Below are positions 52,018 to 64,000 of a stretch of 64,000 nt of DNA, one piece after another. The first letter of the stretch is position 1. Every line of letters starts with the position of its first letter. The notes beneath the pieces were generated by a model. It ran no database searches. It was not told where the DNA came from and saw only the letters and a list, made by a program, of their open reading frames with translations. Source of the DNA: Paracentrotus lividus (lineage: Eukaryota; Echinodermata; Echinoidea; Camarodonta; Echinidae); contig CALNVZ010003429.1 of the NCBI GenBank assembly GCA_940671915.1, positions 23,917,190 to 23,981,189 of the forward strand. The letters run 5' to 3'. The position numbers and the translations under genes were made by a program.

Positions 52018-52853
52018 AGCGGTGTCCCACAGGGGACTAAGCTTGGGCCGGTGCTTTTTCTTGCCATTGTTAATGATGCCGTCATCGACGTTGATGCTCG
52101 TTGGAAATATGTCGATGATTTGAGTTTAGTGGAAGTGCGCTCTTGCAATCAGCCATCATACCTTCAATCACAAATTGATGTACTTCTTCAATGGTGTCGT
52201 CAAAACGACATGAAACCGAATCCTGTGAAGTGTAACGTCATGAATTTTTTATTTGCAAAACGCCAACTAATTTTTCCTGTGTTGGAAATCGGTGAATCCC
52301 TACTCCCGGAAGTTGAGTATCTAAAGATTCTAGGCGTCATTCTTCAACGCGATCTGAAATGGGAGTCCAATGTTTCAGCGATGGTATCCAGAGCGAGTCG
52401 TCGCTTATACATTTTGTGTCGGCTCAAAAAATGCAACCTTCGTCAATCTGAATTGATTAATATCTATGTTACGTATATCCGACCAGTCCTCGAATATGCT
52501 TCCCCATGGTCATCAGCGATTACCTTGCAGCAGTCCAACGACATTGAACGTATCCAGAAGAGGGTTTACCGGATAATCCTCGGAGGATACGTTGGCCCTC
52601 ATATCGTCAAGCCCTTGACCAACTAGGTGTTCCCTCACTGAAGTCACGAAGAGAGACCCTTCTCTCTTCTTTTTCCCGCGATCTCCTTTCCTCTCGTCGT
52701 CATCGTGATCTCCTTTCCCGAGTTTCGCTCTCAAACAACCAATCGCACATTACGTAACAGTAATACTCTCCAGATTCCATTGTGTAGGACCACGCGTTAC
52801 CGCCAATCTGTAATCCCTTCTGTTGCGCGACAGTTGAATTCGGAGTTGAAATA
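52018..52853 (+). pseudogene. LINE reverse transcriptase with YVDD
   Basis: The upstream end reads GVPQGTKLGPVLF, a reverse-transcriptase block, then KYVDDLSLVE with the catalytic YVDD, QNDMKPNPVKCNVMNF, LGVILQRDLKWESN and INIYVTYIRPVLEYASP. The frame stops at 52626 after a shift near 52590. The continuation (LGVPSLKSRRETLLSSFSRD) lies in another frame up to about 52850. The 5' part of the element is missing. The family resembles jockey/CR1-like LINEs by the YIRPVLEYAS segment. Confidence 0.85.
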
Positions 52854-52963
52854 ATCGTACATTAATTAATTCATCATGCATGTTACCCTTCTTAGTAATG
52901 CTTTTTCTGATTTTCTACTATAAACGTTTAACTTAGAATGTTCATGTAAAAGTCTAAAACGTG

Positions 52964-52998
<35 letters not shown>

Positions 52999-53988
52999 GC
53001 AATACATTGTTTAAGCTTGAAATTTATCAGTATTCGAACCCCCATAATAATAATTGATTATCTTGTCTTTTACGATATATAATTATATTCAAAGTCTTTC
53101 CTCGTTTGTTTTTCTCTAAGTTTTCACTTTAACATAAATAACTCACGTAATGCTCCATGCTCCAAATTTTATTGTCCGAAACAAACTCCTGAAAGGTGAA
53201 ACGGAAATTTATTTTGCCCAATTAATCGTGGGCCCGGCAGCCACTGAGCAGCGCCAGATCGACCGTTGCTCTATCCCTTTCTTGTTGAACGCCAAACAGA
53301 GAAGCAGCAACTCCCATTTTTAACGTCTTTGGTATGACGCGGCCGGGGATCGAACCCACGACCTCCCGATTATGAGGCAGGCGCTGTATCCACTGAGCCA
53401 ACACATCGGAAATACTTGTAATATCACATTTAATGATTATTATAATAGTTTTCTTTTGACAAGTTTCCTTTCTAATTATTATGTACTATATATCCACTTA
53501 TAAATGATGACAGTTGGATTACCATTACTCAATTTCAGTTTTAATCCTCACTTTAATATACCTGAATATTTTCAATGTAAATGTCAATGTGTACACAAAT
53601 TACATATCATTAAACTCTAATATTTTAAAGCTATACGTTCTTTAATGATGAAAGTTGAATTACAAAACCCAATTTAAATAACAATTTTCACACACATCTA
53701 TCTGATATGAACGTAAATGCTGATGCATGTAACGGTTGTAACCATACACTTAAATATATGATATATAATATTTGAAAGTTGTATTTCTTTGTGACTTACC
53801 CGCAGAGCGTAACATGAATTCTCTATTATAATTTACCTTGACTTGTATGTCCATAATCTTATTTGTTAATCAATTCATTATTTTTTGTAAAAGTTAAATC
53901 GTATATTTCTCAAGTTGACTGAATTTTTATAATGCTGTTATGTATTTTTAAGGATGTTTTATACCTTTGTAAATTCAATTTGTTTCAG
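52854..53988. other. Probable 3' UTR of the LINE with SINE inside
   Basis: There is no coding sequence. A (CT)n run lies at 52968-52995. The SINE at 53159-53407 interrupts the stretch. The sequence leads without a visible boundary to the LINE-like 3' tail at 53989-54056. Confidence 0.5.
53159..53407 (-). mobile_element. tRNA-derived SINE, copy 2
   Basis: On the minus strand the head reads TGTTGGCTCAGTGGATACAG (A box) and GGTCGTGGGTTCGATCCCCG (B box), spaced as in a tRNA gene. The body matches copy 1 at 51100-51324 and ends CGGACAATAAAATTTGGAGC. The two boxes make an RNA polymerase III promoter plausible. Confidence 0.85.
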
Positions 53989-54056
53989 CCTTTGGCTGCT
54001 ATTTTGAATATTGCCAATAAAGACCATGATCTATCTATCTATCTATCTATCTATCT
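53989..54056 (+). repeat. LINE-like 3' end with (ATCT)n tail
   Basis: GGCTGCTATTTTGAATATTG then CCAATAAAGACCATG and about seven ATCT repeats. The AATAAA and short-tandem tail are typical of LINE 3' ends that lack poly(A). It probably belongs to the LINE at 52018. Confidence 0.7.
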
Positions 54057-54681
54057 ACTTTAAGCTGATTTGTGTAATGATGCCTTGTTATTTGAGAAAT
54101 CCATATTCTACAAGTAGGGATGGCCACACAAAAGCAAAAAGCCACTAGAACGGTTTCCACTTCACTGTATGGATGTAGTCACCCATGCATTTACAATGCA
54201 AACAATAACCCATGTACTGCCTACTCAATAATACACAGGCAGAGAAATAGCAAAATTTTCAATAAAAAACAGCTTTTGAAATTGTCTTTTGGCTAATGGT
54301 AAATATCAATTATTTTTATTCCTAATTGGTCAGTTTCTTTCTCAGAAAATACCTCAGCAGGTGATCAACTTCTGCTGTTGAAAAAATTGATATGAAGAAA
54401 CCTACAGCGTGTTCAAAGTGATGCTTCTGTGTGATGTGTGTTATGACTGGAATTTCTCATGATTGGAATAGATTCAGATAAGGAGAAGTAGATATCTATA
54501 AAAGTTAACTTTTTTTGAACAAAATAATGTATTGGGGTGAAAAACAAAGAACAATGTTTACCACTGGCCATTTAAGTTTTTAAATTACTCTACCCTCTCC
54601 AACACTCAGCTCGATCTGAGCCACACCACAATGAAATGGCCTATTTTCTAGGGTGTTCCTATTGAAACATGCCCTATGGAG
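54057..54681. other. No recognised feature
   Basis: AT-rich sequence without coding signal or clear repeat structure. Confidence 0.5.
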
Positions 54682-54990
54682 TAGGGGAGAGCGGGGTTAT
54701 ATGGAACATTTTTCACAAAAATGGCCGTAAAACAAAAGCGGATTTATTTCAAGAAACAATAAATGTTCAGCTTGAGTGTATAACTGTATGCTACAAATGT
54801 AGCCCATAAAACTCTTAAACTTAATGATGGTTCCGGAAAAAAATCCATCTTCAACAAGACCATGTCAAGTGTTCCAACTAACCCCATAATAGCAACAACC
54901 TGAGGGTAGATTTGCATATATATATAGCTGTTAAAGAAAATTACAATGTTTCAACTAACCCCGTGTTCCAACTAACCCCACTCTCCCCTA
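54682..54990. mobile_element. MITE with TAGGGGAGAG termini
   Basis: It starts TAGGGGAGAGCGGGGTTATA and ends AACTAACCCCACTCTCCCCTA, an imperfect inverted repeat of about 25 bp. The right end has a second TTTCAACTAACCCCGTG unit just inside. No coding capacity. Confidence 0.8.
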
Positions 54991-56045
54991 TTTTTCCACG
55001 GTGGTCATATTGGATCACATACGGTAACATACATGTCAAACTATCAGTTTTCATTACGTCAACTCCTCGTTTGCAAGCCTACCTGAGTATCAGAGCCGAA
55101 TTCAGGTCCTATACCCCCCTATCAAAAAACCTCGTTTGAAGCTCCAAGATATTCATTTCCAAGCACTATGACCCTGCATATGGCCAGGTAATCCCTGTTA
55201 TCTAACTTTTCAAATCTACTGGCTAGCCTGAGCGTTGAGCCAGGGTTAATGATAAACATCAGCTGTGATATTACGTAAGAGTAGCTCTGCCTGTTGACGG
55301 CCCATGGGAATGAAATGATTGTATTTGATATTTTTTCAAGTTTTCAAAGGCATATTATATTTAAAAAATCAAAATGTTAATTCGTTTTCAATTTCGAACG
55401 AAGAAAATCGACCTCGGAAAAGGAAAGCACAAGCATAAAAAAATAATAAAAATGTATCGATACAGACATCTTGATCGTTTAATGTAAAACAATATTGGCC
55501 CCCAGCTGTGACCTTGGGTGACCACTGTTTGGACCGAGGTCAAGGAACAGATGTGTTTTAGATAGATATCTTGGTTGAGGTGTTTGTCACACCAGGGTAT
55601 CCTCTGACGTCCCTGGTCACACTTGGAAAAGAGAACTAATAGAGTTGCAAGTAGGGGTATACTGTCCTCAAACGGACTGGTTCGTCATGGTACTGCCATA
55701 ACTTTTTGTATAATCTACTCATTATACGCCTCAATTGTGTTACTATAATCTCATTTCATGTTGATAAACACATAGAAAATGTTTGGTATGATTTGGTTTA
55801 ATAAATCAAAGACAAATGGACCATAAACTTGAGCTTTTATTGCATTTTCTGACTTTGTCTGAAACTTGTAAAATAATAGCAGCTCATTGATAATCTGAGA
55901 CACTCTTTGGGTCATATCTTTGAAATGGAACATCCAATTGTGATAATTCAAGTACCAAAATATTTCTTTTAACATGCTCTATCCAATAAGCCTAGCAAAA
56001 ACAACTTAAAAATAACTTGAAATTTTAGTGGACATCCCTACTTAA
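54991..56045. other. No recognised feature
   Basis: AT-rich, with no gene, RNA or repeat that I can name. Confidence 0.5.
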
Positions 56046-56670
56046 GTATCCACTTTTAATGGGTCCCTCCACTTCCACGGATAAGTGATATTATTACTCG
56101 GTTTAAATGCTCTAAATATTGCTTTTGGCATGTTATTGAAACCTTAGGCATATTATCCTAACTTAAATATTCATTTATTTATTTATTTATATATTTATTT
56201 ATTCATTTATATGTTCTGTTATGCAGTTAAAGTTTCTTTTCTATTGATATTATTCAATGTTGTGTTGCATTTTTCTTCTTTGTATCCACTTTTAATGGGT
56301 CCCTCCATTTCCACGGATAAGTGCTATTCAGTTGACAATGTGTATTAGGCATATTATCCTAACACAAATATTTATTTATTTATTTATTTATTTATTTATT
56401 TGTTTATTTATATGTTCTGATATGCATTTAAAGTTTCTTTTTTTATTGATATTATTCGATGTTAAGTTGCATTTTTCTTGTTTGTGTCCACTTTTAATGG
56501 GTCCCTCCATTTCCACTGATAAATGCTATTCAGTTGTGTATTAGGCACATTATCCTAACTTAAATATTCATTTATTTTTATTTATTTATTTATTTATTTA
56601 TATGTTCTGATATGCAGTTAAAGTTTCTTTTTTATTGATATTATTCGATGTTATGTTGCATTTTTTTTTT
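56046..56670. repeat. Three tandem units of about 200-240 bp
   Basis: Units begin CCACTTTTAATGGGTCCCTC near 56049, 56287 and 56488. Each ends with a (TTTA)n tract and ATGTTCTGATATGCA followed by TTGATATTATTC. They interrupt the left outer arm of the long inverted-repeat element. Confidence 0.85.
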
Positions 56671-59600
56671 GCTTGTTCTCATGCAATATTGTTATGCTTT
56701 CTGTGGGAATGAATCAAATATAACATAATTATGCTTAAGTAAGATAATTTCATGAAATGTTATTTATGCTATAGGCCCTAATACTGACTTATGAAAAATT
56801 GGGAAATAAATTAAATGAAATGAAACTACACGAATGATAAACAGCATGCTTGATAAAACAATTAAAATAATACTTCACTATATTTCTATCGTTTACATTT
56901 TTTTCTTTAAGTTTCATACAAGTAATGTGATAAGTGTATCAGTATATCATGCAGTATAAGACGGCTTGCAACGATCGTCTGCGTTCGCGGAGCGGGGGTG
57001 GAGCGGGGATGGCCGCACCCTTTCGTGAACACCGGGGGGGCTTTTCTCGAGAGGGTGGGTTGAGGGAGGGGAGTAAAATTAACGCACCCATTCGGGAACA
57101 CCGGGGGGGCTTTTCTCGAAAGGCTGTGTTTAGTAGTTTTCTGAACCAGTCGTTTTTATGAAAATTATTCATTAAATAATATTATATTAATAGATAATAA
57201 TAATAATAGTAGTAATAATACCCAATATTTCTATCGCGCCTTTCCCAAATATAATAGGAGAAATAGAGGAGAGCTTGCATTTTTGTTGATTTTGAAGTTC
57301 ATAATTCTAGAGAGATAGAGTAATAGCGTGTTTTCTATTCTGAATAAATTTACATTTGCATAGAAGTTTAGAAGCTCCGTCCAACAATATTTAAACCAGC
57401 CTTAAATAGAAAAGTAGCATTTTTGTTGATTTTTTTAGCCGTGAGGCACGGGCGCTTAGTTGGACACAGACACATGCACATACTTGACCCTTTTTTATAT
57501 TTTGATAACCGAGCGGTTATCAAAAATCATGGACGAATATGACCGGAGTAGACTCGGGGGCGCGCCCCCTCCACTCCAGTCTCATATGCAAAGTATTTCG
57601 TGCAATCTGGCAATACATAGAAGGGAACCAAAAAAAGTCCAATCGTCGAAGAATGGAGGGGTGGGAGTAGGGAAAAACATTGCTTCTCGAACGGAGTCCA
57701 TCATGAGAATGATTATATTTCAGACACAATTCTTCCGCAGATCAGATGCAAGTTTTAAGTATACGCGTGGGAAAGTGTGTTGCGCTTTGATGTTGAAGAT
57801 TAAGAACAAAAGAGACCGCGTTTCTATGATAATTGCCGACATGCGCGCGTATGATATATTTATGTAGATTACGCAGCGCTTTGATTAGTCGGCAAATTTG
57901 TAAACCACTCAACAGTTGTTCTCTATTTAAATGCATTCTCCCACGATTGGCTCAGGTATACAATTTGACGCAAGGGTTGCTATCTTTCATTCTCAGTTCG
58001 ACATAATATATTGCAAGCTAGTTCTAACATGACACCAAGTAATCAAAACATTTATTTTAATCCTCTAATTCTTTCTTCTTTCTTTGTCATTTTTTTTTTC
58101 TTCATAATTTAAGATCAAGAGTGGGGCAACCCGCCCTATATCGACGATATATTTAAGCCTATAGGAGCGGCCGGTATTCATGGGCATCACTTCGAACTTG
58201 AGCTGGGGTGGGGGGGGTGGTACAACATGGACCTCGCCCTGGCTTCCCAGCTACTTTAATACTCAAAATAATTTGAATAAGAATAAGAATACGAGAAAGT
58301 GCCCCTTTATTTCTTCAATATATCTTTTAAACCCCAAACTTTTCGGTTCGCGCTTCGCGCTCGCGGAAACTACATCATTATGCACAATTAACTCCAATTT
58401 TGAGCTCAAAATTTTATACCACCATTCAGTAGGGTATATAATGCACAATTAAGTCAATTACATAAATATCATAATACTAAATCATAATGCACATATATTT
58501 ACCTCAAAACTTTCAGTTCGCCCTTCGCGCTCGCGGATACTAAATAGGGTCTGTAATACACAATTATCTACAATTTCTATATAGAGAAGTGCCCATTATT
58601 CTATAATCTTTTAAAACCCAAAATTTTTAAAACCCCAAAAGATTTTTTTTTTTTAAAGTTGCATGGGCCCCCCCCCCCTCTGGAAAATCCTGGATCCGCG
58701 CCTGCCATACATTCGTGATTTTGAGCCCCTTCAGACTCCCCCCCCCCCACACACACACGAATACGGACCGGATACAATTGCGAAATAAATTATTTAGTTA
58801 TTGAGTGATAACGGACCAATTTTAGAAATTACACTTATTCTTCACCGGAAGAATTCGCCGCTGAAATAAATTTTTCATTTAAATAATTTTCAAATTTTCA
58901 ATAAAGACAGAATGAAAACAATTGCGAGAAATTATTTCGTTATGGACTGTTAAACGACCCGACTTTAGAAGCGAAACTAATTCTTTATCAGTAGAAGTCG
59001 CCGTTGATAATTTTTGTGAAATAAATTCTCCGAAAATCAAAATTTAACAGCAGATGCTGTTAAATAATCACACCCCTCCCCCCCCCCCCCCGCGCCCAAA
59101 AATCCCCCTTCCCTGGAGGTTATTCATGGGTGACCAAAACACAGTCTCCAACTATCTTAATCCATTCGCTCTGAAGGTAATAACTCAATTTTCGGAATAA
59201 CAAACCTTTTTCTATTTTCGGAATAACGAACCTTATTCTATTATCGGAAAACCAAACCTTATTGTATTTTCGGAATAACCAACCTTGTTCTATTTTCGGA
59301 ATAACGAACCTTTTCTATTTTTAGGAATAACGAACCTTGTTTTCTATTTTAGGAATAACGAACCTTCGGAATAACGAACACTACCCCCCCCCCTGCGGAC
59401 TACCGGACCGCACGCGCGCGCGGACTATCGGAACCAGCGGACTATCGGGCTATAGCCTCTTGGGGGGGGGGGGTCTAAAATTATGAACTTCAATATCAAC
59501 AACAAAAAATGCAAGCTCTCCCTTCTATTTCTCCTATATAATCTATTAATAATATATTGCTATTATTTAATGAATAATTTCATAAAAACGACTGGTTCAG

Positions 59601-60010
59601 AAAACTACTAAACACAGCCTTTCGAGAAAAGCCCCCCCCCCCCCCCCCCGGTTTTCCCGAATGGGTGCGTTAATTTTACTCCCCTCCCTCACCCACCCTT
59701 CGAGAAAAGCCCCCCCGGTGTTCACGAAAGGGTGCGGCCATCCCCGCTCCACCCCCGCTCCGCGAACGCAGACGATCGTTGCAAGCCGTATAAGACTAGA
59801 GATGCTCAATCTTCACTGTCTATTTCTAAATTATGTATAACAGGGATATGAATTAATAAGATCCACGGACCAGTTTCGTCAGCCTATAAATAAAATAACT
59901 TGAAAGACATATAATATACATGTACATGTAGTCTAGGTATATAGGCTATAAGGTTTCAATAACATGCCAAAAGCAATATTTAGAGCATTTAAACCGAGTA
60001 ATAATTAAAG
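56090..60010. mobile_element. Long inverted-repeat DNA element
   Basis: The outer arms pair at 56095-56150 and 59945-60008 (TAAATGCTCTAAATATTGCT and its inverse). The inner arms pair at about 56955-57310 and 59465-59795, for example CTTGCAACGATCGTCTGCGT with its complement. The arms carry two GGGGGGCTTTTCTCGA units. The interior has a 135-codon frame at 57460-57867 with no recognised domain, two short tandem duplications (58339/58507 and 58780/58920) and a GGAATAACGAACCTT minisatellite. No transposase is recognised, so it may be non-autonomous or too diverged. Confidence 0.7.
59190..59380. repeat. Minisatellite, TTTTCGGAATAACGAACCTT unit
   Basis: About seven units of 26-28 bp with small variations, inside the long inverted-repeat element and followed by a C-run. 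Confidence 0.85.
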
Positions 60011-60921
60011 AGAGTGGGAGAGACTATGAGAAAGGACAGATGGAAAAAATAAAGATAGATAGATTTACTGACGAGGAAACAATGAATCTGCTATATATAC
60101 ACTAATATCAGAGCTGATTTATATTTATAGACAAAATAAGAAAGTTTCATTGTATCAAAAATTAGAGAGAGGAAAAAGAAAAGGTATGGGCCTATTATAA
60201 TTATTAGTGTCAAACAGGCTTCCTTGATGGCCCACAATTTTTCAAAATGGAATTTACCCATCTTCTCCTACCATTAAAAAAAAAGGGGGGGGGGAAACAG
60301 ACCTAGAAAATTAAACACATTCAAATTCGTATTCAACAAAACAAAACGAAATGATCCACTAGGGGTGTGGCCAAAACCGAAGTGAGACGCCCCTCCCTCC
60401 GATCACATGACCAGGGAACATCTCTACTTGGAGTTTGGACAAGTCAACAAACATGAATAATCTTACGTCAAATTGCATGAGGGTTTGTTTCAGAGGTTGC
60501 AACACACCTTTCTTACTTAGAAATACGAAAGGTGAGTAAATTATTTTATTTAATACCAATAAAGCAATATTTTACACGAAACGCAAGACAAAATCTTGCC
60601 AGGGAAGGAACCATTTTTCGTGATGATGCCCCACGTGTATAAATCGATGTTAGTAATTTTTTGTAATAGAGGATCTAACTTAATTTTAACACATTAAGTA
60701 AGATTATTATTAATAATAATGATTGATCAGTGTCATATTCTATTCAATGAGACAGTTGAATATAAACATGATGACACTCTTGTTTGAGTGTGGATGGATC
60801 TACATTGTACCTCTGGCTCTGTAACACCACGATACTTGAACGATTTTTTTTTGATCATGTTTATTGTACTTGATACAGGTCGGCAGAATCTAGATATATC
60901 TGACCTCTCTTAGACTTAGTT
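60011..60921. other. No recognised feature
   Basis: AT-rich, with no coding signal. A G-run lies at 60284-60294. Confidence 0.5.
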
Positions 60922-61412
60922 AAAGGAAAAGTTCACCCTGAGTTTAAATTGGTTTTTAAAAAATGCAGGAAAATAAAAGAAAAATATGAGTGAAGGTTTG
61001 GAGAAAATCGACCAAAAAATAATGAAGTTATGAATATTTAAAATTTTGATTTTGTGACGTCACATGCGAGCGCGAGCAGTTCTCCTATGTGTTATGTAAA
61101 TTCCATAAAGTGTCATTTTTTCAGAAGAAAATTAATTATTTCACCTGTACGGTCGATACATCATCAAACATGTATGCCTCTGTCAAATTGACCTATTCCT
61201 TCATCAAGAACCATGAAAAAAGACAAATTTATGGAATTTACATACGCAACACATGGGAGAGGTGCTCTCACGTAACGTCACAGAATCAAAACTTTAAATA
61301 TTCATAACTTAGCTATTTTTTGGTTGATTTTCTTCAAATTTTCATTCATAATTTTTTATTTTTCTGCATTTTTTAAAACCAATAAAATGCCAGGGTGAAC
61401 TTCCCCTTCAAA
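60922..61412. mobile_element. MITE with AAGTTCACCCTG termini
   Basis: It starts AAAGGAAAAGTTCACCCTGA and ends CCAGGGTGAACTTCCCCTT. Arms of about 150 bp also pair at TTATGAATATTTAAA against TTTAAATATTCATAA and at TTTGTGACGTCAC against GTAACGTCACAGA. No coding capacity. Confidence 0.8.
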
Positions 61413-63272
61413 GTACAAGGTGTTGGTTGTTCTCATGCACACAGAATTGCATGATATAGTTGCTGAAACATCAAGAGAAATTTCCATAAACCACCAAATG
61501 AGATGGATAATGACAATTGGGTTTGTAAAGAATATAATCCAGTATTACTATTGGGTAGACCCTACATAAATAAGTAGAAACTAAAAGTTAAATGTGTGTG
61601 TCACAAAAAAAAAAATGGCATTTTGGCACCCTTAGTCCGATGTGGGCTTGGCCTCATTGGAGCTACAATTAAGTAGCTTTGACTTTCCAGCTATAGCAGT
61701 GCAGCTCACAGCATGGGCATGTTGTAATTGTTCAGAAATAAGTTTTAAAAAGAGATATGTAATTAAAAACAACTTTTTCTCAATTTGTATGCAGGTAGAT
61801 ATCTCTCAACTGTTACCTCACCTCTTGCTGGCATCAGAGTTGTTGATCTTACAAGGTATTACTCAAACATTTTCAAAAATTTTCAATCACACCATGAAAA
61901 TCTACTTCAAATTTCTAAACTTTGTTACATTACTGCCTTACATGTATCATGATAGGTGGTCTTGAAGCTACATGGGTCATAAAACTATTGACTTCAAAAT
62001 ATGTGTTGAGTTGTATGGACCCCACAAGTGTCATTGACATTTAATAACAGGGTTCCCACGGTCATGGAAAATCCTGGAAAATCCTGGAAAAATTTGTGGT
62101 CATGGAAAGTCAGGGAAAAGTCAGGGAATTTGGAAAATTTGTGAAAAGTCATGGAAAGGGGATTTTGGTCATGGAAAAGTCATGGAATTGCATTTACCTC
62201 TTGGCTATGGCAGCTTTCCAGTTTGTCGTGTCTCGCAACTCACATACTCTGTGATCATACTCTGCTATTATAATTGGTGTTCATGATTTCCATTTTCCCC
62301 AGTTTTGTGATTTCCACTTTCACTATAATTGCAGTGTTAGTTGCCAGTACCTACTGCTCTGATAATGATTTGTTCCCTGGGGTACTTTATTAGTGTTAGG
62401 ACTAGTGGGGTTGAAATAACATTTAATAAAGGTTTTTGTGAATATAACATAGCCACAATCCACATTCCTCACTCAAAATACTCATGGACTTGAATATATT
62501 GATCACTCCTGACATTCAATTCGGACAACCAGACTACAGCAAATTTCATCTACCGTATTTACAATGATATTAGATATAAGATGCCGATCAGTCAATGTAT
62601 TTTTAATATGTCACATTTTGTCACCAGTTTTGCTTTTTTAGTTGTTTTCAGAGAATTTAAATTTCAAGTTTTGTACAAGTTTACTCAACATTCATGGCAA
62701 ATAGTTGACATATCAAGTCACAACTGATCAATCACTACCAAAATGGCTATCAGAACATAATACATCCAAAGGGTTCTGAATCTCTTAGTTACACAAGATG
62801 TTTCAATTGCTGTTTTGGTGTCAATTAATGTGTCCTCTCCGGAAAAGTTACTTTTAAAATGAAGTTTAATGAAAATTGAAATATCAAAATAGGCATCAGA
62901 TGTCCAATTTTCAAGATATCCTCATGATTTTTGAACCATAGAGAGAAATACATGTTAATTTAGCTGGTGTCCTCAAATTGTATCACAAATGCCCTCATTT
63001 TTTGTAATGTAGTAAACATGCTTCCAAACATACGGAAAGGACATTTGCGTAAAATTTCACAGTGAGTGAGCATGCAGCAAAAATGCCAAAACTGTGATTT
63101 TTACTTCTTTGCCATGGTAAAATTAATCAAATTTGATGTGATTCATTTCTAGGAAGAGTGTTTTTAACTTTTGCAAAATATTTAAAGCAATTCACGGTTG
63201 AATGAACTCCACAAAATACCATGTGAAAAACACTAAGTAAGTATTCTTTCCGTTTTGTACACTAAAAATCAT
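61413..63272. other. Non-coding stretch with one dispersed repeat
   Basis: The only feature I can name is at 62049-62195. A candidate frame at 61642-61965 has no recognised motif. The rest is AT-rich. Confidence 0.5.
62049..62195. repeat. GGTCATGGAAAATCCTGGAA repeat
   Basis: GGGTTCCCACGGTCATGGAA is followed by repeated TCATGGAAAAGTC and TGGAAAATCC phrases. The internal repetition is short-period and imperfect. I recall similar sequence as a dispersed animal repeat, but cannot name the family. Confidence 0.6.
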
Positions 63273-64000
63273 GTGAATATCTGTTTTTGTATTATTTTTA
63301 TGACCATTGCATGTGTGTACATGATCCTATTGCATTTATTAAAAAATTCATGCTTCAGTGAGCATGTGGCACTGGAAAAGCTTTTTTTTTTAAATTTAGA
63401 GACCCAAATTAAATTGCTTACTTTGCTAAAGATATGTGCCGAGTCTCAAGAATTAACTCATAATATAACAAACAAAAATTGACAATGAAAATGGGAAATA
63501 TTTGACTTTTGTTCACTTTTTGTTCAAACTCTATACATAAAGTCAATGTGAGGAAATCAATAATGAACAAAAGTCAAATACATGTATTGTCCATTTTCAT
63601 TGTAATTTTTTTGGTTGTTATACTGTGAGTTAATTCTTGAAACTTGGCACATATCTTTAGAAAGTCATTAACTAACAGGAACTTTTGTGAAATTAAGAAT
63701 CGGACGTGTCATTAAGCCGTGCCAGGGCCGTAAACTTTCTTCCTTTTTTAATGTTTTTCTCATATCTTGTGTTCACTGAAGCATAAAAATTTCTGAATTT
63801 TTGCGAAAAGGAAATCAAATGAATACTTTCAAACGAATTGTTATGGTTAAGCAAAGTAAGCAATTTAATTTGGTCTCTAATTAAAACAAAAATAGCTTTT
63901 CCAGAGCCACATGCTCACTGAAGCATGAATGTTTAAATAAATGCAATATGATCATGTACACACGTGCACCTGTCATAAAAATAATACAGAAACAGATATC
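63273..64000. mobile_element. Palindromic element, truncated by window end
   Basis: GATATCTGTTTTTGTATTAT near 63277 pairs with ATAATACAGAAACAGATATC at the very end of the window. TTCATGCTTCAGTGAGCATG pairs with CATGCTCACTGAAGCATGAA near 63910. A second inverted pair near the centre (GACAATGAAAATGG at 63481 and CCATTTTCATTGT at 63590) indicates nested hairpins. The right flank is outside the window. Confidence 0.7.

Noticed and set aside
53330..53407. Possible tRNA gene with A and B boxes
   Set aside because: The sequence continues into a SINE body present in a second copy at 51100, and the fold beyond the boxes is not tRNA-like.
56046..56670. CRISPR-like spaced repeats
   Set aside because: Units are over 200 bp and contiguous, without unique spacers, and the context is eukaryotic.
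57460..57867. 135-codon frame as a host gene
   Set aside because: It lies inside an inverted-repeat element, has no recognised domain and no splice or homology support visible.
61642..61965. 107-codon frame as a gene
   Set aside because: Length is near random expectation for AT-rich DNA of this size, and no motif or paralogue is seen.

Overview
The window is eukaryotic genomic DNA. It is AT-rich, intron-rich and crowded with diverged and nested mobile elements. The mix of retrotransposons, foldback elements and a receptor gene with serine/threonine stalk exons fits a marine invertebrate deuterostome such as an echinoderm. That assignment is an inference; no marker gene fixes the taxon.

The only host genes I can support are two tandem, same-strand copies of one receptor gene. 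Copy 1 has exons 2-8 between 7934 and 24259. Copy 2 has exons 1-8 between 40131 and 50988. The reconstructed order is signal peptide (seen only in copy 2), a MAM-like ectodomain over three exons, two short Ser/Thr-rich stalk exons, one transmembrane exon, and a roughly 400-residue cytoplasmic exon with nine YxxL/I/V motifs, partly arranged as a 49-residue repeat. Exon phases of copy 1 agree throughout and exons 2-8 sum to an intact frame. Copy 2 carries a TGG-to-TAG change, a TAA in the ectodomain, a 1-nt phase break in the stalk and a 113-bp deletion in the tail, so I call it a pseudogene. The pair looks like a small family of cell-surface signalling receptors, possibly immune-type, and is the main biological interest here.

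Layout. 1-7930: AT-rich DNA with a LINE fragment (783-1029) and a foldback element (3335-4292). 7934-24259: receptor copy 1, whose introns hold a GGAGACGTCTCC MITE with a LINE end inside it, two copies of a large TIR transposon (8747-15529) with GGCGCC minisatellites, and an exon-4 segment triplication interrupted by a TIR element. 25250-28400: a transposon cluster with a piggyBac-type insert (TTAA duplication) nested inside another TIR element. 28753-38720: a nearly complete Ty3/gypsy-type LTR retrotransposon with broken pol. 40131-50988: receptor copy 2, with a mariner-type foldback element and two LINE fragments in its introns. 51100-54056: two tRNA-derived SINE copies and a LINE with a (ATCT)n tail. 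54057-64000: no gene seen; MITEs, a long inverted-repeat element (56090-60010) and a palindromic element cut by the window edge.
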